Origin: DAOUEO01 sp963763495
GTDB taxonomy: Bacteria > Chloroflexota > Dehalococcoidia > DSTF01 > JALHUB01
Assembly: GCA_963763495.1 (NCBI GenBank)
Contig: CAVXOY010000023.1
Coordinates: 1 to 22,958, forward strand
Reading direction: 5' to 3'
DNA: 22,958 bases
Of this stretch, positions 15,158 through 22,958 are shown in pieces (position 1 is the first letter of the stretch; every line of letters starts with the position of its first letter). Under the pieces are notes generated by a model. The model was given only the letters and a program-made list of their open reading frames with translations, did not search any database and was not told the origin of the DNA. The translations under genes and the position numbers were made by a program.

Positions 15158-15270
15158 GAAACGCTAGACCTCCCTTCAGCCCAGTGAAGACGGACACATG
15201 AGGATGCCCCACGGCCTGTTCGTATCTCGGCAAATGAGCGGCGGCAGGAGACGAATCCAGCCGAGGCCCG

Positions 15271-16197
15271 TTAGCGGCCGCCCCGAAGGCGGGGGTCGAG
15301 CACGTCGCGGAGGGCGTCGCCGAGCATGTTGAATCCGTACACGGAGAGGGCGATGGCCAGCCCCGGCCACAGGGCCAACCAGACGTGCACTCTCATGTAG
15401 AGGAGGCCCTTAGAGCTCAACATCTGCCCCCAGGACGGGAATGGCGGCGGCACGCCCCATCCCAGGAAGCTGATCGAGGACTCAGCGAGGATCGCCGCGC
15501 CGAGTTGCACAGTGGCAAGGATTATGACGACGGCAAAGACGTTGGGGAGTATGTGATGGGTCAGGATACGCAGGTCGCCGGCGCCGATGCAGCGCGCTGC
15601 CTCCACATACTGATTGGTCTTCACAGATATGGCGGCGCCGCGGATCACGCGCGATGAGCCGGCAGCCATAAGGATACCCATCACCAATGTGATGGCCACT
15701 ATCCGGTGCACGGGGTCGCCGCTGCGAGAGAAGGCAGAGACGATGGTGACGAGGATGACAATGGCCGGGAAGGACATCCATATGTCGACAAGCCGCTGGA
15801 AAAGAGAGTCGAACCAGCCGCCGTAGAAGCCGGAGACAGTACCCACAGTGGTGGCGACAACCGCCGATATCGCTACGGCGGAGAAGCCCACCACCGCGGA
15901 AACCCGCGCCCCGTAGATGACCCGGCTCAACACGTCCCGCCCCAGGTCGTCGGTGCCGAAGAGGTGCTTCAGCGATGGCCCCTGCATCGCCTCGCTCCAG
16001 GACTGGTCGTCGTACCAGTAGGGAGCTATCCACTGGGCTGAGACCGCCACCGCGATCATGGCCAGCACAAGGATGCCGCCGAACGCGCCCAGGGGCTTTC
16101 GGCGGAAGAATCGCCACAAACCCCGCAGGACCCGCCGCCAGGTTTTCCGCTCCGGGCGAAACGCCTGATAAACCCCTACCTCGTCGACAGTCGTCAT
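15271..16197 (-). CDS. peptide/nickel-type ABC transporter permease, DppC family
   Basis: A 308-residue inner-membrane permease. After a cytoplasmic basic N terminus and the first transmembrane segment (LGAFGGILVLAMIAVAVSAQ), the DppC mark HLFGTDDLGRDVLSRVIYGAR appears at about 77-97, followed by five more hydrophobic segments. The EAA loop that docks the ATPase reads YVEAARCIGAGDLRILTHHI. The C terminus, GFNMLGDALRDVLDPRLRG, is the family standard. ATG 16197 is 24 bases after the stop of the DppB-type gene, so the two are co-translated. No dppD or dppF ATPase gene follows; the next gene is the unrelated AIR-synthase-like one. The substrate is not fixed by the permease sequence. Confidence 0.94.
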   Translation of the reverse strand: MTTVDEVGVYQAFRPERKTWRRVLRGLWRFFRRKPLGAFGGILVLAMIAVAVSAQWIAPYWYDDQSWSEAMQGPSLKHLFGTDDLGRDVLSRVIYGARVSAVVGFSAVAISAVVATTVGTVSGFYGGWFDSLFQRLVDIWMSFPAIVILVTIVSAFSRSGDPVHRIVAITLVMGILMAAGSSRVIRGAAISVKTNQYVEAARCIGAGDLRILTHHILPNVFAVVIILATVQLGAAILAESSISFLGWGVPPPFPSWGQMLSSKGLLYMRVHVWLALWPGLAIALSVYGFNMLGDALRDVLDPRLRGGR

Positions 16198-16221
16198 CGA
16201 AGACCTTTCCGGCCGATCCCC

Positions 16222-17172
16222 TTAGTTGAAGCGGATCCGGGGATCGAGAAAGCCGTACGTCACGTCCACAGCGAGGTTCGTTAGAACTATGACCGTCGCG
16301 ACAATCAGGTTTATCGCCTGGACCACCGGGTAGTCGAGGGAGGCGATGGAAAACAGCAGATAGCGGCCCACTCCGGGGATGCTGAAGATGGTCTCCAGGA
16401 TCACTGTCCCGCCCACCAGGATGGGTATCTGGAGCCCGACGATGGTTATGACGGGAATGAACGCATTCCTGATCGCGTGGCGCGCCACCACTGTGCGCTC
16501 CCGCAGTCCCTTGGACCAGGCGGTGCGCACGTAGTCCTGGCGCAGAACCTCCAGCATCTGGGCCCTGGTCATACGCATCACCGTGCCCGAGAGGAGCATG
16601 CCGAGGATGGCCGCCGGTATTATGAGCATGTACAGGTTCTCGCCGGGGTCTTCCCAGATGTTCTTGTACTGGATGGGCGGCGCCCACCCCCACCACTTGT
16701 TCGGCAGCACCATGACCAGGGTGCCCATCCAGAAGGAGGGAATGGAGAGAAAAGCGATCGCTCCGCTGCGGGCAACGTAGTCGAGCATGCTGTCTTGTCG
16801 CACGGCAGCGAGGACACCGATAGGGAGAGACACGCAGAGAGAGATGGCGAGGGCAAGGAGTCCCAACTCGAAGGTGACCGGCAGGCGGTGCCTCAGTTCG
16901 CTGGTAACCGACACCTTGGTCTGGAGCGATTCCCCCAAATCGCCCCGGGCGACGTGGGACATCCAGACAAAGTACTGCTGGAAGACCGGCTTGTCGAGGC
17001 CAAGCTCTTTCCTTACCTCCTGCCGCTGCTCCTCGCTGAGTTGAGCGTTCTCTCCTGAAAGCTGCTGGACGACGTCGCCGGGCAGGAGACGCACGAGAAG
17101 GAACACGAGAATGGTCACGCCGATCAGCGTTGGGATGACCATCAACAGCCTGCGGATGATGTACCGGTTCAA
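16222..17172 (-). CDS. peptide/nickel-type ABC transporter permease, DppB family
   Basis: A 316-residue inner-membrane permease that starts MLNRYIIRRLLMVIPTLIGV, the classic DppB opening, with the first helix continuing VTILVFLLVRLLPGD. The periplasmic loop has LGLDKPVFQQYFVWM and GDLGESLQT, and the EAA loop is YVRTAWSKGLRERTVVARHA. The C terminus VTYGFLDPRIRFN matches the family. TTG 17172 is preferred over upstream in-frame starts because the family begins here and a G-rich ribosome site (GGGGGGA) lies upstream; the gap to the binding-protein gene is 43 bases. It forms the membrane channel with the DppC-type protein. Confidence 0.94.
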   Translation of the reverse strand: MNRYIIRRLLMVIPTLIGVTILVFLLVRLLPGDVVQQLSGENAQLSEEQRQEVRKELGLDKPVFQQYFVWMSHVARGDLGESLQTKVSVTSELRHRLPVTFELGLLALAISLCVSLPIGVLAAVRQDSMLDYVARSGAIAFLSIPSFWMGTLVMVLPNKWWGWAPPIQYKNIWEDPGENLYMLIIPAAILGMLLSGTVMRMTRAQMLEVLRQDYVRTAWSKGLRERTVVARHAIRNAFIPVITIVGLQIPILVGGTVILETIFSIPGVGRYLLFSIASLDYPVVQAINLIVATVIVLTNLAVDVTYGFLDPRIRFN

Positions 17173-17215
17173 GACCGTCCCCCCACTAGCCGCTAGATCG
17201 ACGAGAGAAACCGCC

Positions 17216-18989
17216 CTACTGGTATTCCTTGTATCTCCAAGTCCACATCGTCCCTTCGGTGCCGAAGGCGAAGGTGGTGGGGCCAGAGGTGTTGACAGCG
17301 CCGGCGCCCACCGGATGGCTGGCATTGTACTCGTAGGGGTTGATCCCGGGTATGTAATACATCTGGTCAGAGACGTACTTTTGAAGCTCTCGCAGCTCTC
17401 TGCCGCCCCTCCTCGACATCCCACGTCCGCACAGCCCCGTTGATACTGCTGATAAGCTCCTGGTCATCGACTCGCGACATGTTGCGGGCGCCGCCGGCGT
17501 CAAACGGCAGGAAGCTCTGCTCGAAATAGGCAGCGACATCGGGGAGAACGGTGAGGAGGCCCCAGGCCATGCCGTCGAAGTTGCCCTGGCTGTAGGTCTG
17601 AGGGAAGTACTGCCCTATGTAGTCCTCAGGAACGGAGGTCACCTTGATGCCCACCTCCCGCAAGAGCTTGGGGAGCGCCTCGGCGACTACAGGGTAGTAG
17701 AGGATGATGTTGGTGTATATCGTCGAGCTGAAGTGGAGCCGCGTTTCGAAGCCGTCCTCGAAGCCGGCCGCCTTCAGAAGCGCCTTGGCCTCGGCCACAT
17801 CGTATTTGTACCACTGGCCCGCGTCGCCCATCTCGTCGCTCTTAGGATCGACCCACCACTTCCTTCCCATGCCGGCGCTGACGATGTTGGGCCATTCGCC
17901 CCCCTTCTCGGGAGAGACCAGCTTCAGCAGGCCGTCGCGGTCGATGGCCATGGAGACGGCGCGACGGACACGAACGTCGTTGAAGGGGGGCTTGTTCGAG
18001 GTAAAGCTGGCCGGCTCGAAGTACAGGAAGCTGGTGAGGTTACGCAGGAAGGGGTTGATCCTTGTTTTGGAGTCTTGCTGCCGGATCGTGTCCAGGAGAG
18101 CCGGCTGAACATACGTTGTATCCAGTTTGCCCGCAAAGAACTGTGACATCACCGTGTTGGTATCGGGGATGACGTAGAGGTGCAGCTTGTCAAGGTAGGG
18201 AAGGGAGTTGCCCCATTCATCTTTCTCGAAGTAGTCGGGGTTCTTGCGGAACATAAGGTCAACAGAACGCTCGTAGTGCTCAAATATGAAGGGACCCGAC
18301 CCAACAGACCGCTTCTCCGCGTCACCATCGGCCTCTATCAGTTCGGGAGCCACCAGCCACAGATCGTTGAAGGAGGCGGCACGCTTTAGGAAGAGGCCAT
18401 AGGGATACTTGAGCTTGATGGTCACCTGGCGGTTGTCGGCGGAGGCGGTAACGCTGTCCACCATGTCCCACTCACCTTTGTTGGGAGAGAGGGAGCTAAA
18501 GCGGTTGTAGTTGTAGACAACGTCTTCGGCGGTGACCGGCCGCCCAAAGGTCGGATCGACGTTGTGCCACTTCGCCTCGGGATGGATAGTGAAGACGAAG
18601 GTGAGGGGTTCCGGGTTTTCCACCTTCTGGGCCAGCTCCGGCGCGACCTCATACCACTGATCGTCGGGCAGGACGCCCCGCTGGGTGGCGAAACGCATCA
18701 GGCGATTGTACATCCAGGAGCCGAAGACGTGGGTAAGAAAGGCTATCGGCTTGTGGGGGTCCATGTTGTAGAGGTCGGCGATGGTGCCGGTGCCGGTGCC
18801 GCCGGGAGTCGGCCGGGCGTCGGCGGTACCGCCCGCCCCAGGCGGCTCTTCCGCCTCATCATCTCCCCCGCAGGCAATCGTGTGGGCGCCCACCAGCCCA
18901 GCCGCGCCGAGGGCAGCAGCCTGAAGGGTACGTCGCCGGGACATCCTCTTCCTGAGGGCCCTCCGCCAGAAGTCATCCCCATCGTTCAC
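17216..18989 (-). CDS. extracellular solute-binding protein, SBP_bac_5 family, frameshifted near the 3' end
   Basis: About 590 residues if repaired; a lipoprotein that captures the substrate of the two permeases. GTG 18989 has AGGAGG seven bases upstream. The leader has a twin-arginine-like SRRRTLQAAA and a lipobox ending at C40 (HTIAC). The mature part shows FVFTIHPEAKWHNVDPTFGR, PVTAEDVVYNYNRFSSL, FNDVRVRRAVSMAIDRDGLL and DYIGQYFPQTYSQGNFDGMA, all typical of peptide/nickel binders. At a GGGG run (17406-17409) the frame breaks: the frame as found stops at 17367, while removing one G continues as ELRELQKYVSDQMYYIPG and then the usual C-terminal end to the TAG at 17216. A promoter with a palindrome lies upstream. 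The substrate is probably a peptide or similar. Confidence 0.88.
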
Positions 18990-19095
18990 GGCGCCACCTC
19001 CTGAACGACTAATCAACAACTCCGGCCAGAAATGAACCCGTATCCCGCTGGGTACCGCTTCGCATCATACACGAAGTTTATCCGGCGGTTTCCTA

Positions 19096-19124
19096 ATTCT
19101 AATCCTTGCCGGGGAGTCTATCAA
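19096..19124 (-). promoter_or_regulatory. sigma-70 type promoter of the binding-protein/permease operon
   Basis: On the minus strand, TTGATA (19119-19124), a 17-base spacer, then TAGAAT (19096-19101): ten of twelve consensus bases. It gives a leader of about 100 nt before GTG 18989. A palindrome at 19117-19130 overlaps the -35 box. Confidence 0.7.
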
Positions 19125-19130
19125 GATAGA
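19117..19130. promoter_or_regulatory. palindrome over the -35 box (candidate operator)
   Basis: TCTATC-AA-GATAGA is a perfect 14-bp palindrome that covers the -35 hexamer of the importer promoter. A dimeric repressor bound here would block RNA polymerase. The GGGGCGG and seven T bases next to it (19131-19144) could instead make part of a plus-strand terminator-like element, but no plus-strand gene ends nearby. Confidence 0.45.
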
Positions 19131-19185
19131 GGGGCGGTTTTTTTCGCGTCTTGTTGGCGCAGTAACTCCCAGGCTCCCTCATGGT

Positions 19186-19770
19186 CTAGCGCGGCTGAAA
19201 CCGTTCCACGACCGCCCAGCCCGCCGGCAGGGTAATCGCCGCCGCCACCAGCTTAAACAGATCGCCGGGGAGGAAAGGCCACAACCCGGCCTGCCAGACT
19301 GCGTGAGGGCCGACGAAGCGGGCCAGCCACAACAAGCCGGGAACATAGAGGAACACATTGCCGATGAGCAGGGGAACGATGACCCAGCGGCCGCGATCCC
19401 ACCCTCTCTCAGCAAACCAGCCGACGGCGAAGGCCGCGCCGATGAACCCAACGACGTACCCACCGGTGGGGCCACTGGCTACCGCCCAGCCACCACCCCA
19501 GCCGTTGAAGACGGGAAGTCCGCAGGCGCCGATCGCCCAGTAGCTGCTGAGGCTGACTGCACCGAGACGGCTCCCCAAGAGCGCCCCGGTGAGGAGTACG
19601 GCGAACGTCTGCCCGGTTACCGGCACGGGAGTGAACGGGAGACCGAAGCGAACCTGCGCTGAGAGAGCCACGAAAGTGACCGCCCCCAGGACAAGCAGCG
19701 CCTGCCGCAAGATGGTCTGCTGAGGAACAAGGACATCGGCCAGCGAGGCCTTACAGGCAGCGTTTTGCAC
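19186..19770 (-). CDS. bioY: biotin transporter BioY
   Basis: A 194-residue membrane protein, the substrate-binding S component of biotin importers. It has about six hydrophobic segments. Family marks are FGLPFTPVPVTGQTFAVLLT (loop after helix 1, the VPVTGQT motif), ALLGSRLGAVSLSSYWAIGA, and ASGPTGGYVVGFIGAAFAVG, followed by the conserved LPGDLFKLVAAA near the C terminus that contacts biotin. GTG 19770 has GGAGAG upstream. BioY can pair with shared ECF components (EcfA/EcfT) or work without them in some bacteria; neither gene is in the window. No BirA-type operator was found upstream. It is downstream of the livGF-type pair on the same strand, with a weak terminator between. Confidence 0.94.
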   Translation of the reverse strand: MQNAACKASLADVLVPQQTILRQALLVLGAVTFVALSAQVRFGLPFTPVPVTGQTFAVLLTGALLGSRLGAVSLSSYWAIGACGLPVFNGWGGGWAVASGPTGGYVVGFIGAAFAVGWFAERGWDRGRWVIVPLLIGNVFLYVPGLLWLARFVGPHAVWQAGLWPFLPGDLFKLVAAAITLPAGWAVVERFQPR

Positions 19771-19858
19771 CTACGAACTCTCCATTCTATTGCTTGTCAC
19801 GGCGATGAGACGTCAAATCCAGGGGAGACGGCGGAGCCAAGGGAATGACCTGGGCGAC

Positions 19859-19879
19859 AGAAAAACAGACTGGGCAGTC
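19859..19879 (-). terminator. weak terminator after the LivF-type gene
   Basis: On the minus strand, GACT-GCCC-AGTC followed by TGTTTTTCTG. The stem is short but the T-run is good. It lies between the LivF-type gene and bioY. Confidence 0.4.
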
Positions 19880-19935
19880 ATGGAAAAGAACTGAGCGGCG
19901 CGTTGCCAAGAATGGATAGTGGTCCGAGAGAGCGC

Positions 19936-20643
19936 TCAGTACCCAAGGTAGACCCGGCGCACATCCTCGTTCTTACGCAGGTTCTCGCCCGTGTCCTCAA
20001 GCACGACCCGACCGATCTCGAGGACGTATCCGTACTGGGCTATTCCCAGCGCGAGGCGGGCGTTCTGCTCCACCAGGAGAACGGTGATGCCCTCGTTCTC
20101 GTTTAGCGTCTTGATGATCTCAAATATGCTCTGGGTGACGATCGGCGCCAGGCCCAGGGAGGGCTCGTCGAGGAGGAGAAGGCGGGGACGGGCCATCAGG
20201 GCTCTACCGATCGCCAGCATCTGCTGCTCACCGCCGCTAAGGGTGCCGGCCTGCTGTTTCCTGCGCTCGGTCAGGATCGGGAAGTACTGGAATACACGCT
20301 CGATATCGGCCCGCACACCCTTCGCGTCCCGCCGAACGTATGAGCCGAGCTGCAGGTTCTCCATGACACTCAACTCGAAAAAGATCTCGCGGCCCTCGGG
20401 CACCTGGGAAATCCCTATCTCAACGACCTCCTCCGGTGAGCGATTGCTGATGGAGCGCCCCAGGAATTCGATGCTCCCTTTCACTGGGTGCACCAGGCCG
20501 GAGATGGTGCGAAGGGTCGTGCTCTTGCCCGCGCCGTTCGCTCCCAAGAGGGTAACGATCTTGCCGTCCGGGACGTCGATGGATACGCCACGGAGGGCCA
20601 TTATCGGGCCGTAGGCGGTGTAGAGATCGCGGATCTTCAGCAC
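19936..20643 (-). CDS. livF: ABC transporter ATP-binding protein, LivF family
   Basis: A 235-residue ATPase of the branched-chain amino-acid type (HAAT) importers. Walker A is GANGAGKST (34-42), the signature is LSGGEQQMLAIGRALMARP, Walker B is LLLLDEPSLGLAP, and the H-loop histidine is replaced within VLLVEQN, as usual in LivF. The short length and the LivF-specific ISQVPEGREIFFELSVMENL support the family. The GTG start at 20643 has GGAGG about nine bases upstream and begins three bases after the LivG stop, so translation is coupled. Only the ATPases are here: no permease (livH/livM) or binding protein (livK) gene is visible. The transported compound could be amino acids, amides or urea. Confidence 0.93.
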   Translation of the reverse strand: MLKIRDLYTAYGPIMALRGVSIDVPDGKIVTLLGANGAGKSTTLRTISGLVHPVKGSIEFLGRSISNRSPEEVVEIGISQVPEGREIFFELSVMENLQLGSYVRRDAKGVRADIERVFQYFPILTERRKQQAGTLSGGEQQMLAIGRALMARPRLLLLDEPSLGLAPIVTQSIFEIIKTLNENEGITVLLVEQNARLALGIAQYGYVLEIGRVVLEDTGENLRKNEDVRRVYLGY

Positions 20644-20646
20644 AGC

Positions 20647-21411
20647 CTAAACCTCCCCTAGATAGGCTTCGATGACGGCTCTGTCCTTCTGGACCTCGGC
20701 GGGCGTCGCCTCGGCTATCTTCTTCCCGAAGTTCAGGACGCACACCCGATCGGAAACCTCCATGACCAAAGCCATGTGGTGCTCCACCAGCAGAATCGTC
20801 ACGCCGAGGTCGCTGCGTAGGGAGCGGATAAGCGCCCCCAACGCCTGCATCTCTTCATGGCTAAGGCCGCTGGCCGGCTCGTCGAGCAGGAGGAAGCGGG
20901 GACGGGAGACAAGGGCACGGGCCACCTCAACTCGTTTCTGCACGGCAAAGGGAAGAGAGGATACGGGGACATCCCGCAGGCCTTCAAACCCGAGAAGCTT
21001 GAGGACGTTCTCCGCCCGTTGGTAGGCGAGGTTCTCCTCTTGGGTCACGCGCGGCAGCCGGAAGAGACAGTCAACGAGGTTGCTCTTCATGAGGTGGTGC
21101 TGGCCGACGAGAAGGTTCTCTAAGACAGACATGGTGGGAAAGAGGGCTAGGTTCTGGAAGGTCCGCGAAATACCGGCCTCGATTACCTTGTACGCCGGCA
21201 TTCGCAGCAGGTCGTGCCCCTCGAATACTATCGAGCCGCCGTTGGGGTGGTAGACGCGGGTGATGCAGTTGAAGAGGGTGGTCTTGCCCGCTCCGTTGGG
21301 GCCGATAAGCCCCATGATCTCCCCTTCGTCAACGTGGAAGGAGACGTTGTCGAGGGCGACGACGCCACCAAAGTGGATCGACAGGTCTGTTACATCAAGT
21401 TGTACGGCCAT
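20647..21411 (-). CDS. livG: ABC transporter ATP-binding protein, LivG family
   Basis: A 254-residue ATPase. Walker A is GPNGAGKT (37-44), then NCITRVYHPNGGSIVFEGHD, ISRTFQNLALFPTMSVLENL, the signature-like LPFAVQKRVEVARAL, Walker B FLLLDEPASGL and the switch VEHHMALVM. The LPxxVQKR signature is a common LivG variant. ATG 21411 is chosen over an upstream start because GAGG precedes it and the protein then begins MAVQLDVTDLSIHFGGVVAL. It lies just below tRNA-Arg on the same strand and just above the LivF-type gene. The pair forms the ATPase dimer of one importer. Confidence 0.94.
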   Translation of the reverse strand: MAVQLDVTDLSIHFGGVVALDNVSFHVDEGEIMGLIGPNGAGKTTLFNCITRVYHPNGGSIVFEGHDLLRMPAYKVIEAGISRTFQNLALFPTMSVLENLLVGQHHLMKSNLVDCLFRLPRVTQEENLAYQRAENVLKLLGFEGLRDVPVSSLPFAVQKRVEVARALVSRPRFLLLDEPASGLSHEEMQALGALIRSLRSDLGVTILLVEHHMALVMEVSDRVCVLNFGKKIAEATPAEVQKDRAVIEAYLGEV

Positions 21412-21525
21412 AATCAGCCTCAGCAGACACAGTATCCGCAATAGTAGCCCGTTTGGGCCGATCAAGCAAGCAGGGACGGCGGGAAAAATATCCGGAAGAA
21501 TCAGTTAGTCGGTTTGAGCAGAGGG

Positions 21526-21601
21526 TGGCGCGCCTGGAGGGATTCGAACCCCCGACCCTCGGTTCCGAAGACCGATGCTCTTTCCGCTGAGCTACAGGCG
21601 C
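21526..21601 (-). tRNA. tRNA-Arg (anticodon TCG)
   Basis: 76 bases with a complete cloverleaf. The acceptor arms are GCGCCTG and CAGGCGC, the D arm is GCTC/GAGC, the anticodon stem is TCGGT/ACCGA with loop CTTCGGA, so the anticodon is TCG (codon CGA), and the T arm is GGGGG-TTCGAAT-CCCTC. The discriminator is G, and CCA is encoded at 21526-21528. Confidence 0.93.
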
Positions 21602-21747
21602 ACGGCAGCACTGACCCAACCAATACTGAATTGTCTGCTTTCGGTAAGGCGCCCAGGGCGCAGGCCCATGGGCCTGCCGATAGTCTACCACAGGCAGACA
21701 ACCGCTCTCTACCGAACGGATCTCCGCTGGGTGGCAGACGTTTTTCC

Positions 21748-22687
21748 CTAGGGAGTGGGCACAGCCGCGGGTGTGGGACTGGCCTCGGGGCCGACCCGGA
21801 CTTGGAGGCGCACTTGAGTGTAGGAGGGGTCTTCCTCGAACACGTTGATCGAGATGCCGCCGCTCCACGTTTGGCCTGGAGCCTTGCCTTCGAAGGTAAG
21901 AGCCAGGACGCCGGTCTGCCCAGTCTCACTGGGCTGGTCCGTCACCGTCCAGCCACGACTCCCTAGCTCCTTGCGATAGAAATCGGCCACGTCCTGAGAA
22001 GAGCTCTTGGTGAGGAAGTTCACCTGGAAATCCAGGGTGTCAGTCGAACGGGCCCAGGCGGTATCGGTTATCGTGATGTCAGGATAGACTGGCATCTCTG
22101 CCGGGAACCCACGCGGCAAGGGCTTGCTTGCCCCCAACTCGAACGGTTTGGCCGTCGGCGCTTCGCTTTCGGCGAGCTGGATAGAGAGAAAAATGGTGGA
22201 GCGCTTTCTGTCGCTGGAACTCTGAATGACGATACTGCCCAACAGGTTCGCGTCATCTAGTGTTGCCGAACTGCACGGCGGCGAATGTCTCTTGAGAGGT
22301 GGAGAGGAGTATCTCCCAAGGAGATGTATCCAGATTCTCTTCATAGTAAAGGAGGACATTATCCAGAGAATCTGAGGTCTCGCGAAGAACCGAGATGCTC
22401 TTGCTTCCCGCGTCGGTGGTCACGGTGGAGCCGATCAGGGAGGAGTCGGGGTATTCAGGCAGGTCGGCCGGCAGCCCTGAGGGGACCTCACCGATCATGA
22501 CCTCGGCGGTCGCACCCGGGTTCTGACCGATCTCCATGAACCGCTGCAGTACCTGCTCGGCATCCTTGTTGTCGCCGCCACCGCAGGCGACGGCAACGGC
22601 CGTAGCGATCAGCAACACGAGGGCGAGGAGGCCGACGCGCGTCGTCCCTCCGGCTAGACACGATTCTCGCTTCGCAAACAGACGCAA
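21748..22687 (-). CDS. lipoprotein with two tandem repeat domains, frameshifted
   Basis: TTG 22687 follows AGAGGGGG and gives a signal peptide with lipobox ending at C35 (AVAVAC), then a GGGDNKD linker. The mature part has two copies of one domain. Copy 1 reads GLPADLPEYPDSSLIGS..., with DNVLLYYEENLDTSPWEIL; copy 2 reads GFPAEMPVYPDITITDT..., with QDVADFYRKELGSRGWTVT. Each thus has G-x-P-(A/P)-(D/E)-x-P-x-YPD and a helix ending in a W. An extra base near 22266-22268 stops the first frame at 22253; deleting it joins copy 1 to TLDDANLLGSIVIQSSSDRK and copy 2, ending at TAG 21748. It is anchored outside the membrane; the function is unknown. Chloroflexota and Actinobacteria carry many such YPD-motif lipoproteins. 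Confidence 0.7.
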
Positions 22688-22747
22688 CTCTGAGACCCCC
22701 TCTCGAACAAGTCGGCCAACACACGGTTGGCCTGACCAAGAGTCGCT

Positions 22748-22824
22748 TGGGGTGGACGGAGGGATTCGAACCCTCGATCTCCAGGGCCACAACCTGGCGC
22801 CTTAACCGCTAGGCGACGCCCACC
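22748..22824 (-). tRNA. tRNA-His (anticodon GTG)
   Basis: 77 bases including the extra G at position -1. The acceptor arms are GTGGGCG and CGTCCAC (one G-U), the anticodon stem is CCAGG/CCTGG with loop TTGTGGC, so the anticodon is GTG, and the T arm is GAGGG-TTCGAAT-CCCTC. The discriminator is C, as expected for tRNA-His, and CCA is encoded (22748-22750). Confidence 0.94.
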
Positions 22825-22958
22825 ACGTAACAACAATAGCTCCGCTGTCCTTGGCCCACCCCAAGCACCTCTTCGCGCCTCCGGTGGGACAGATCGCAGA
22901 GCGGAAGTGACACAGTCGTCATTCGTGTCGAGTGTATCATGGGGAAGGCAGGGAATCA

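Noticed and set aside
15482..16696. A 404-codon open frame on the minus strand
   Set aside because: It is an alternate frame of the two permease genes and crosses their junction.
1..22958. CRISPR array, prophage, insertion sequence or toxin-antitoxin pair
   Set aside because: No regularly spaced repeats, transposase, integrase or terminal inverted repeats could be found.

Overview
The window reads as chromosomal DNA of a high-GC bacterium. The gene set suggests Chloroflexota, perhaps a Dehalococcoidia-like lineage: a zinc-ribbon protein next to a single-RRM protein, a split AAA+/VWA operon, BioY, and a DUF4118 sensor kinase. This placement is an inference from gene families. Many starts are GTG or TTG behind good Shine-Dalgarno sequences. 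There is no CRISPR array, phage or insertion sequence that I can support.

Layout. 1-1891 (minus): a KdpE-like response regulator cut by the window edge, behind a KdpD-like sensor kinase broken by at least three frameshifts. 2102-2952 (plus): a promoter, a zinc-ribbon protein whose start codon lies in a perfect 11-bp hairpin stem, and an RRM RNA-binding protein. 3012-4981 (plus): a small protein with an internal repeat and no normal start codon, a promoter followed by a compact RNA-like fold of about 115 nt, and a coiled-coil protein whose parts lie in successive frames. 5260-8440: recF (plus) runs tail to tail into a minus-strand pair, a lipid kinase gene and a potassium-channel/TrkA gene. 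8441-9806: lower-GC DNA with no gene I can defend. 9807-10515: a broken small gene carrying a copy of the VWA gene tail, behind a MarR regulator.

10597-15157 (minus) is one operon: AIR-synthase-like protein, AAA+ ATPase, VWA protein. The last two form a MoxR/ChlI-VWA type chaperone pair. 15271-18989 (minus) is a peptide/nickel-type ABC importer (binding protein and two permeases) with a clear promoter but no ATPase gene. 19186-21411 (minus) holds bioY and the two ATPases of a branched-chain amino-acid-type importer, without their permeases. tRNA-Arg, a two-domain lipoprotein gene and tRNA-His close the window.

At least ten apparent frameshifts fall in genes that otherwise read well, and nearly all look like one extra base. 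They may be assembly errors or true decay, so the broken genes are described both as found and as they would read if repaired. The most interesting signals are the RNA-like element at 3469-3628, the start-codon hairpin at 2191-2238 and the shared tail of two neighbouring genes at 9812-9870 and 10602-10660.
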